A stretch of DNA of 64,000 bases, taken from positions 159,620-223,619 of the forward strand of contig WHSA01000067.1 of NCBI GenBank assembly GCA_012931725.1, given 5' to 3'. Positions 55,209 to 64,000 of the stretch are shown here, piece after piece. Made by a program: the position numbers and the translations under genes. The notes under the pieces are model-generated. The model saw nothing but the letters and a program-made list of their open reading frames with translations, made no database searches and was not told the DNA's origin. This stretch comes from Litsea cubeba. Taxonomy: Eukaryota; Streptophyta; Magnoliopsida; Laurales; Lauraceae. Numbering within the stretch: the stretch's first letter is position 1; each line of letters opens with the position of its first letter.

Positions 55209-58200
55209 TGATGGACCGCGCTCCTGCTCGGTTCTACCGAGGTCGGCGGACGTGGGAGTCCGTCGGGTCCGACCCTTTCGTAACCGGGGGGCAAGGGCGT
55301 GCATCAACATTTCTTTTTTTGTGGGTGTGCCAGATTTTCTATTTTTACTTGGAATTGCAAGTGGTGATCCGGAGATCAACCTTCGCAAGTAAAAAGGAAA
55401 TCAACTTCTTTCAAGTTTTCCATTGCACATATATTTAAGAAAAGAGACATTTTTCTTGGTTTGCCGTGAAAGGCGATTTTTTTGGCATTTATAGCCGATT
55501 TTGGCGTTTATAGCCGATTTTTGGCGTTTATAGCCGATTTTGGCATTTATAGCCGATTTACAATCCTTATCAACAATGAAAGACAAGAATTGTGATTTTT
55601 GTCTCTTTTGAAAAAATACAAACTACAATGAAAAGCAAGAAAAGGAGGATCTAACTTCTCAGGAGATTGTGGGGGACTCGTTTAGATTGACGGTCGCAAG
55701 CCATATGTGGGCTTCGCCATCATCCATGCAGATGAGAACAGAGGATGCTATTGATTCGCTTGGCTTGGCTATAACCTCGGGTTTTTAGAGGACAAAGACC
55801 AAAGGAAGGTCCTATGTCCAATAAAAACCGAGTAGACGGGCTGAAAAGCCATATCTAAGCCATTGGAGGCAGGAGGAGAAGGCAAGGACCTTGGGGGGGG
55901 GGGTACCCCCCAAGGGACTTTTGTCACCTTGTTGCGGTGGCCGGTGTAGAACTTCCGCAGAGTTTTCTCTCTTTTTCCTTTCTCTGGATTTCTGACTGCT
56001 GTCTGTTGATGTTCGTTGTCTGTTTTTCTTCTTGGAGAGCCCTCCTATTTATAGGCTTTTAGGTAGCCTTTTAGGTGGGTTTATGGGCTTTTATTGTCAT
56101 TAAGCCGCATAATGGGAGGAGTTACAAAATTGAATTGTTTATTTTGTAACTCCTTTTTCTTGGCTTCTGATTGGCCGGAGGAGATTGAGGGCATTTAATC
56201 GCCTTTAATCGCCATGATGGGAGGAGTTTCATGGGTTAAATGCCATGAATCTCTTGACTTGTAACTCCCGAATGCTTGCTTCTGATTGGGCCGTCCAAAG
56301 AAATGGATTAATGACTGTAATAAAGCTAGTCAATTAATCGCATTAAGTGGTCGCCGAGCAGCTGAAGAGTCGCGGGCCGTGCCACGTCTTTTGAGATTCT
56401 TCTGTTGATGATCATCGATGGATCTTCATGTAGATCAACATCAGATGATCATGTAATTTCAGGTGTTTGTTGCCAACAGCGGGTCGGTGCCATCTGTCCT
56501 GTCGATTTCTCGATCGGTCGGGTGGAAAGCACACTTTTTTTGGTTGACCGGGTGGCGATCAATACTGTCTTCGATACTCTTGATGATTTACCCGTGTTTT
56601 GGACGGATGTCAGAGGACTTGGTGTCTCAAAAGCATGAATTTTGGAAAGTACCAGAGGCTGGGCCCTTCGAATCGCGAAAAAACGGCGAAAACCGGGGTT
56701 TCCGGGGCTTTCCCGGCGACCCCGGGGTCCAAGGTCGCCGGCGACCCTGGCCCAGGGTCGCAGGGGGGGGGGGGTTTTCCCCCTTTCGTGTCCCGTTTTG
56801 CGTCCGTTTTTGCTTTTTTTTTTTATTCTTTTTTCTTCTGTACTTTTCCTTGACATTTTGACCATTTATTGGCCTGATTTCTTTGTAGGAAACCTGATGA
56901 GAATCCTTGCATTTTATTTTGCAAAGTTTCCAATTTCCTGAGAAAGCCGAAGACTTTGTCGCGCAGAGCTGCCGATTTTCCGTCAGAAGCTGAAACTGGG
57001 TCAAACGATGTCGGAATGACCTGAAATTTGGTGTGAAGCCTCCTGAGCAATAAATAAGACCAACCATAGGCTTTTGTTTGAGTTTCGAAGCCGTTTGGGG
57101 TCCTATCACCTGCAGACTTGCTTTTTGTCGCGATGAAGATGTCGCGGTTTGATGTGTGGTCAACCGATGTCCGATTGACTTGAAATTTGACAGGGAACCT
57201 ATTGGAGTCATTTTAAGATGATCCATAGGTTCTGTCTTGGAAACCATGGTCCCGGAGAGCTTTTGTCACCGAGAGCTCCTTTTCGGCTGTCGGAGAAGCG
57301 AAGTTAGGCCAAATGATTTTGAAATGGCCCGAAACTTCTTGTGTACTCCACTTTTGGCTGTCTGGAAGAATCTTGCAGTTTTTGTTTGATTCTGACAAGA
57401 TTTGATTTTTGGAAGCAGCATTGCCTATTTATGGCAGGTTGCGACTTCATGTAGCTCTTTGGATCTTGATGAGGCAAAGTGACATTTTTGGTGTCAACAA
57501 ATGCCCCCTCGAGGTACAGCGGCGAGTTGCTTAACTTTTGTAGTCGATGTGCCTCGAAGAGATTTTTGAAGGAGAGCCTGTGACTTGACCAAGAGTCTTT
57601 GAGCAATCTTTCTTTTTGGTATTTGTAGCCTTTTGAGCTTCCAGGGGAATTTTATGGTAGTGAAAGGGATCACGTACCATCTCGAGGCAAAGTTTTGAAG
57701 ATGACATCAGGGATGTGGATTTGGGTTTTGACCTTGTGACCTAACAGGCTATATGTGGCAGGTTAGGGGGTCGGGTTTGGTTTTGATCGTGTGACCCAAC
57801 AAGCTGTATGTGGAATGTTGGAAGATCAATTTTGGTTTTGATCTTGTGACCTAACAGGCTGTATGTGGCAAGTTAGGGGATCAGGTTTTGGTTTTTGGTT
57901 TTGGTCTTGTGACCTAACAGGCTGTATGTGGCAAGTTAGGGGACCAGGTTTTGGTTTTTGGTTTTGGTCTTGTGACCTAACAGGCTGTATGTGGCAAGTT
58001 AGGGGACCAGGATTTGGTTTGATGGAATGTCAATTTCAAGAATTTGGCTCAATTTGGTAGATGAGGCTGGATGGTTTGATTTTTGGAAGCTCATGGGGCT
58101 TGGAATTTTCTTTTGTATGGTCCAATCAACTCAAAAGAGGCATGGAACCATTTTTGTATGCTCTTGGTAAGAGGGATTTCTCTTTGACTAAAAGCCCAAA

Positions 58201-58870
58201 ATTTATTTCTTCTTTTTTTTTTTTTGTGTGCCTAGGTGGTCAAACCTGGCTCATATGGGCTAACCCATGGGACCTTAAGCTTTTGAAATGGCTTAGATCT
58301 CATATGGTGTCATTTTTGTAAAGAATATCCAAAAATATCTCATTTGGATAGATAATATCTAAGAATATCTTTACTTGGAGAGAATCTCTCATGATCCCTT
58401 TATTTTGGGATAGAATATCTCAAGATATCTTTCTTTTGGGAAAGAATCCGTCATAGATTATATCTTTTAGGAGAAAATCTCTCATTGATTTCTTTTTGGG
58501 AGAGAATCCCTCAAGATATCTTTCTTTTGGGAAAGAATCTTTCTAATTTCTTTCTTTTGGTAAGGTTACTAATTAGTAACACTTACCTCTTTCTTCTTTC
58601 CTTCTTTGGTTTGCTCTCCTCTATAAAAGCAAGGAGAAGGTTGGATCTCTTGCTCTTATTACTTTCTTTTGCAATAATCTCAAGAGGGCTTCAAGACCAA
58701 GAGCTTTTCTTCTTCAAGATCTTCAAGACTTTTCTTCTTCTTCTCCATCAATGGCTTCAAGTAAGTTCCCTTTTTTTCAAGAAAACTCCATTGTAGGAAA
58801 AATAAAGTTCTTTCTTCTTTTTTTTTTTGTTTCTTTCTTTTCTTTTCCTCTTTTTTTTTCTTTTCCACGT
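55209..58870 (+). repeat. Copy 1 of a 4.15-kb tandem direct duplication
   Basis: It starts TGATGGACCGCGCTCC (copy 2 at 59,359). It contains four copies of a 19-bp unit TTGGCGTTTATAGCCGATTT near 55,480-55,560, five units of a 55-63 bp repeat with TGACCTAACAGGCTGTATG at 57,738-58,020, a ladder of GGGA(A/T)AGAATATCTC phrases at 58,320-58,560, a TATAAAA box at 58,622-58,628 and ATGGCTTCAA followed by GTAAGT at 58,751. The ends of identity could be LTR or duplication borders. After the mini exon the coding sequence found in copy 2 is missing. Confidence 0.9.
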
Positions 58871-59358
58871 GTTTGCCTCCTTTTTTTTTTACACGTTTTT
58901 TTTTTGTGTGGGCCGTACGGACAGATCCGTACGGATCTGGCCGTACGGCCACGTGGCCTGTGGGCCAGTCCTCTTTTTCTTTTTTTTTTCTTTTTTTTCC
59001 TCCCCTTTTTTTTTTGAGAGAGTTTCTTTTCTTTCTTTTTTTGTTTTCTTTCCCCTCTTTTTTTTTTCTTTCCCCTTTTTTTTTTTTAGAGAAAGTTTCT
59101 TTTTCTTTTTTTTTTCTTTTGCTCATCATGATAATGCATTTTTTTTTTTTGCAAACCTAGATGTTCATGCATGCCTTTAATTTGTAAATTAAATTTGTAG
59201 CATGATGTGATAGCATACCTGAAAGTTTTCGCAAATTTGGGAATTTGGAGCTCGCAGTGATGTTGAGCCCTTCCTGATTTTGCGGAGACTTTTAGGTTTC
59301 GAAAGTTTGGAGTTTCGGAGCTCGCAGCGATGTTGAGCCCATCTTCAAGCTTTCTATT
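58871..59358. other. Spacer between duplication copies: T-rich stretch and short repeats
   Basis: Long T/C tracts surround a GC block with nested palindromes (GATCCGTACGGATC, GGCCGTACGGCC, near 58,920-58,955). At 59,240-59,345 the phrase GGAGCTCGCAG(T/C)GATGTTGAGCCC occurs twice. No gene is present. Confidence 0.7.
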
Positions 59359-62300
59359 TGATGGACCGCGCTCCTGCTTGGTTCTACCGAGGTCGGCGGA
59401 CGTGGGAGTCCGTCGGGTCCGACCCTTTCGTAACCGCGGGGCAAGGGGCGTGCATCAACATTTCTTTTTTTGTGGTGTGCCAGATTTTCTATTTTACTTG
59501 GAATTGCAAGTGGTGATCCGGAGATCAACCTTCGCAAGTAAAAAGGAAATCAACTTCTTTCAAGTTTTCCATTGCACATATATTAAGAAAAGAGACATTT
59601 TTCTTAGTTTGCCGTGAAAGGCGATTTTTTTGGCATTTATAGCCGATTTTGGCGTTTATAGCCGATTTTGGCGTTTATAGCCGATTTTTGGCGTTTATAG
59701 CCGATTTACAATCCTTATCAATAATGAAAGACAAGAATTGTGATTTTTGTCTCTTTTGAAAAAAATACAAACTACAATGAAAAGCAAGAAAAGGAGGATC
59801 TAACTTCTCAGGAGATTGTGGGGGACTCGTTAGATTGACGGTCGCAAGCCATATGTGGGCTTCGCCATCATCCATGCAGATGAGAACAGAGGATGCTATT
59901 GATTCGCTTGGCTTGGCTATAACCTCGGGTTTTTAGAAGACAAAGACCAAAGGAAGGTCTTATGTCCAATAAAAAACCGAGTAGACGGGCTGAAAAGCCA
60001 CATCTAAGCCATTGGAGGCAGGAGGAGAAGGCAAGGACCTTGGGGGGGTACCCCCCAAGGGACTTTTGTCACCTTGTTGCGGTGGCCGGTGTAGAACTTC
60101 CGCAGAGTTTTCTCTCTTTTTCCTTTCTCTGGATTTCTGTCTGTGTGCTTGTGCTTTTTTCTCTGATTTTTCTGATGCTTTCTGATGTCCTTTCTTCTTG
60201 GAGAGCCCTCCTATTTATAGGCTTTTAGGTAGCCTTTTAGGTGGGTTTATGGGCTTTTAATGTCATTAAGCCACATAATGGGAGGAGTTACAAAATTGAA
60301 TTGTTTATTTTGTAACTCCTTTTTCTTGGCTTCTGATTGGCCGGAGGAGATTGAGGGCATTTAATCGCCTTTAATCGCCATGATGGGAGGAGTTTCATGG
60401 GTTAAATGCCATGAATCTCTTGACTTGTAACTCCCAAATGCTTGCTTCTGATTGGGCCGTCCAAAGAAATGGATTAATGACTGTAATAAAGCTAGTCAAT
60501 TGATCGCATTAAGTGGTCGCCGAGCAGCTGAAGAGTCGCGGGCCGTGCCATGTCTTTTGGAATTCTTCTGTCGATGATCATCGATGGATCTTCATGTAGA
60601 TCGACATCAGATGACCATGTAATTTCAGGTGTTTGTTGCCAACAGCAGGTCGGTGCCATCTGTCCTGTCGATTTCTCGATCGGTCGGGTGGAAAGCACAC
60701 TTTTTTGGTTGACCGGGTGGCGATCAATACTGTCTTTGATACTCTTGATGATTTACCCGTGTTTTGGACGGATGTCAGAGGACTTGGTGTCTCAAAAGCA
60801 TGAATTTTGGAAAGTACCAGAGGCTGGGCATCTCGAATTGCGAAAAAACGGCGAAAACCGGGGTTTCCGGGGCTTTCCCGGCGACCCCGGGGTCCATGGT
60901 CGCCGGCGACCCTGGCCCAGGGTCGCAGGGGTCTGCGACCCTGGGGGGGTTTTCCCCCTTTCTGGTCCTGTTTTGCGTCCGTTTTTGCTCTTTTTTTTAT
61001 TCTTTTTCTTCTGTACTTTTCTTTGACATTTTGATCATTTATTGGCCTGATTTCTTTGTAGGAAACCTGATGAGAATCCTTGCATTTTATTTTGCAAAGT
61101 TTCCATATTTCCTGAGAAAGCCGAAGACTTTGTCGCGCAGAGCTGCCGATTTTCCGTCAGAAGCTGAAACTGGGTCAAACGATGTCGGAATGACCTGAAA
61201 TTTGGTGTGAGCTGGCTGAGCATAAATAAGATCAACCATAGGCTTTTGTTTGAGTTTTGAAGCCGTTTGGGGTCCTATCACCTGTAGACTTGCTTTTTGT
61301 CGCGATGAAAGATGTCGCGGTTTGATGTGCGGTCAACCGTTGTCCGATTGACTTGAATTTTGACAGGGAACCTATTGGAGTCATTTTAAGATGATCCATA
61401 GGTTCTGTCTTGGAAACCATGGTCCCGGAGAGCTTTACCACCGAGAGGCTTGATTTGGCTGTCGGAGAAGCGAAGTTAGGCCAAATGATCTTGAAATGGC
61501 TTGAAACTTCTTGTGTACTCCTCTTTTGGCTGTCTGGAAGAATCTTGCAGTTTTTGTTTGATTCTGACAAGATTTTATTTTTGGAAGCAGCATTGCCTAT
61601 TTATGGCAGGTTGCGACTTCATGTAGCTCTTCGGATCTTGATGAGGCAAAGTGACATTTTTGGTGTCAACAAATGCCCCCTCGAGGTACAGCGGCGAGTT
61701 GCTTAACTTTTGTAGTCGATGTGCCTCGAAGAGATTTTTGAAGGAGAGCCTGTGACTTGACCAAGAGTCTTTGAGCAATCTTTCTTTTTGGTATTTGTAG
61801 CCTTTTGAGCTTCCAGGGGAATTTTATGGTAGTGAAAGGGATCACGTACCATCTCGAGGCAAAGTTTTTGAAGATGACATCAGGGATGTGGATTTGGGTT
61901 TTGACCTTGTGACCTAACAGGCTATATATGGCAGGTTAGGGGGTCGGGTTTGGTTTTGATCGTGTGACCCAACAAGCTGTATGTGGAATGTTGGGGGATC
62001 AATTTTGGTCTTGATCTTGTGACCTAACAGGCTGTATGTGGCAAGTTAGGGGATCAGGTTTTGGTTTTTGGTTTTGGTCTTGTGACCTAACAGGCTGTAT
62101 GTGGCAAGTTAGGGGACCAGGATTTGGTTTGATGGAATGTCAATTTCAAGATTTTGGCTCAATTTGGTAGATGAGACTGGATGGTTTGATTTTTGGAAGC
62201 TCATGGGGCTTGGAATTTCTTTTGTATGGTCCAATCAACTCAAAAGAGGCATGGAACCATTTTTGTATGCTCTTGGTAAGAGGGATTTCTCTTTGACTAA

Positions 62301-63010
62301 AAGCCCAAAATTTTTTTTTTTTGTGCCTAGGTGGTCAAACCTGGCTCATATGGGCTAACCCATGGGACCTTAAGCTTTTGAAATGGCTTAGATCTCATAT
62401 GGTGTCATTTTTGTAAAGAATATCCAAAATATCTCATTTGGATAGAGAATATCTAAGAATATCTTTACTTGGAGAGAATCTCTCATGATCCCTTTATTTT
62501 GGGATAGAATATCTCAAGATATCTTTCTTTTGGAAAGAATCCGTCATAGATTGATTTTAGGAGAAATCTCCCAATATCCCTTTATTTTGGGATAGGATAT
62601 CTCAAGATATCTTTCTTTGGGAAAGAATCCGTCATAGATTGGTTTTTGGGAGAAAATCTCTCAAGATATCTTTCTTTTGGGAAAGAATCTTTCTAATCTC
62701 TTTCTTTTGGTAAGGTTACTAATTAGTAACACTTACCTCTTTCTTCTTTCCTTCTTTGGTTTGCTCTCCTCTATAAAAGCAAGGAGGAGGTTGGATCTCT
62801 TGCTCTTACTACTTTCTTTTGCAATAATCTCAAGAGGGCTTCAAGACCAAGAGCTTTTCTTCTTCAAGATCTTCAAGAGTTTTCTTCTTCTTCTCCATCA
62901 ATGGCTTCAAGTAAGTTCTTCTTTTTCAAGAAAACTTCATTGTAGGAGAAAAAAAAAAGTTCTTCTCTTTTTTTGTTTCTTTCTTTTCTTCTTTTTTTTT
63001 TTTTTTTTTT
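59359..63010 (+). repeat. Copy 2 of the 4.15-kb tandem direct duplication
   Basis: Colinear with copy 1 at an offset of 4150 bp (the ATGGACCGCG phrase at 55,211 and 59,361; the TATA region at 58,621 and 62,771). It has one fewer 63-bp unit in the TGACCTAACAGG array (units at 61,911, 61,966, 62,021 and 62,084) and an extra AATATCTC segment. The TATAAAA box is at 62,772-62,778. Confidence 0.9.
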
Positions 63011-64000
63011 TAGCAGAGGAAGACTTGGTGATGCCTGAGGTTCCAACCGATGAGGTGGTGATGGATCCTGTTGAGGCACCTGAAGAAGAACCGAGGGACT
63101 CTGGAGTAAATCCAGAATCTCCAATTGGTATGACTTCTTTTGCTCTTTTTTTTTTGTTTGAGACTCGGTTTGCTAACACAAAATTTTTTTGTTGCCAGCT
63201 GACTTGCCACAGGGTTCCGATGACTTTGAACCATCGATGGACGCAAATGTTGATGATGCTTTCGATGAGTTCATGGAGGAAGAAAGTGTTCCGCCAGTCG
63301 TCGAAGAAGGTATTTTGTAGTTATAACTCTGATAATGATTTTCAAACAGGGTCATATTCATACCTTTTTGTGTTTCCTTTGCAGGTTTTGAAGTGGCAGA
63401 GGAGGATCCGTTGCAAGAGATGCCAGAGGTTGATCCAGAGGTAGAGATTCCTGGGACCAGCTCTGACAATATTGAGGAGATTCCTCGCGCTGAGATTCCT
63501 ACCCGAGCAGGAGCAGCTTCAGCTGGAAAGAGTTCTTTTGTTACTCTTTCAACAGATGATGACATGAGTAGCCGACCAACGGAGTTGGGCGAATCCTCAG
63601 CTGGGCCATCTCTTCTTTTTGCGAAGAAGGTGGTGGTGCGAGTTGTGCGCTCTTGGATTGAGACTCTCCTTTCTGGGCACTTGGAAGTCGGATTTGGCAT
63701 GATCCAGCATGTGCAGGAGATTCTCAGTGATGCTGAAGAGGCTGGTCTGGATGTCACAGGTGCCAGGGCGATCGTTGATAGGATCATTGCACTGGGTGAC
63801 AAGTGGTTTGAGACCGTGAGTTTGGCTGATGACCAGTTCTTCAAGGAGATGTTCCTGGACCCTGCTGATAAGGCTAAGTCTGACCTAGATGAGGCTACAG
63901 AAAGCAGGAAGGTGGCAGTCCGAAAGAGGAATAGAGAAGAGGTAACCATCATCGAGCTGACACATGACCTTAACATCCTTGATAGGGAGGTCGATGAGGC
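62901..64000 (+). CDS. Unrecognised spliced coding region, 5' part, runs off window
   Basis: The proposed exons are 62,901-62,910 (ATGGCTTCAA), 63,014-63,127, 63,199-63,309 and 63,385 to the window end. All joins keep frame with GT-AG borders, and no stop occurs in the last 616 bases. The protein starts with a very acidic region (PEVPTDEVVMDPVEAPEEEP, then DDAFDEFMEEE). A segment LFAKKVVVRVVRSWIETLL follows, then a likely coiled coil rich in Glu, Arg and Lys. I do not recognise a domain. The TATA box is about 125 bp upstream of the ATG. Lying directly after a large duplicated non-coding block suggests an ORF of a retrotransposon or other element and not a host gene, but this is inference. Confidence 0.6.

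Noticed and set aside
58680..59180. Phe-rich and Lys-rich open frames
   Set aside because: These are translations of T/C homopolymer tracts.
63173..63976. 267-residue open frame on the - strand
   Set aside because: It lies antisense to the spliced + strand coding region. The + strand exons have matching GT-AG borders and conserved phase, and the - frame does not.

Overview
The window is nuclear DNA from a flowering plant. Plant-type GT-AG genes, a plant eL43 (RPL37a) ribosomal gene, a plant MORN-repeat membrane protein, a plant U-box (PUB) pseudogene and plant-specific transposon classes (a MULE carrying a plant-mobile-domain/Ulp1 gene, a Copia element primed by tRNA-iMet, hAT, SINE and TRIM) all point that way. 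The species cannot be told from the sequence.

Layout. 1-16,260: a large, dead Mutator-like element. It carries a degenerate plant-mobile-domain + Ulp1 protease gene on the + strand, two minisatellites, and a MuDR-type transposase gene on the - strand. That transposase is split by a 7.48-kb Copia retrotransposon with almost identical LTRs and a perfect 5-bp target duplication. 16,261-20,640: non-coding, with a putative hAT element that contains a very short TRIM-like LTR pair. 20,640-23,860: the intact five-exon eL43 gene with telo-box promoter motifs and a SINE in intron 1. 24,176-24,325: a 150-bp MITE with 9-bp target duplication. 27,185-34,932 (- strand): an intact three-exon MORN-repeat gene whose 5.9-kb intron 1 has collected a 901-bp non-autonomous MULE, tandem repeats and a SINE whose head has been tandemly amplified. 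35,253-36,462: a base-symmetric 1.21-kb palindromic element about 320 bp upstream of that gene. 37.4-38.6 kb: a U-box E3 ligase pseudogene interrupted by a 681-bp hAT element. 39,991-41,622: a solo LTR whose 5' 211 bp occur as a direct-inverted-direct triplication. 42.5-50.0 kb: a possible Helitron filled with a ~147-bp satellite organised as a three-monomer higher-order repeat, interrupted by a 3.57-kb insertion. 50,544-51,822: a 1.28-kb hAT-type element. 51,978-54,403: a candidate Pack-MULE. 55,209-64,000: a 4.15-kb tandem direct duplication, each copy with a TATA box and the same tiny first exon; only the second copy leads into a spliced, unrecognised coding region that runs off the window.

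Only two host genes look intact (eL43 and the MORN gene). The rest is mostly nested repeats: at least six elements are bounded by target-site duplications readable directly in the sequence. The most unusual structures are the two long inverted-repeat elements, the satellite-filled Helitron candidate and the promoter-bearing tandem duplication.
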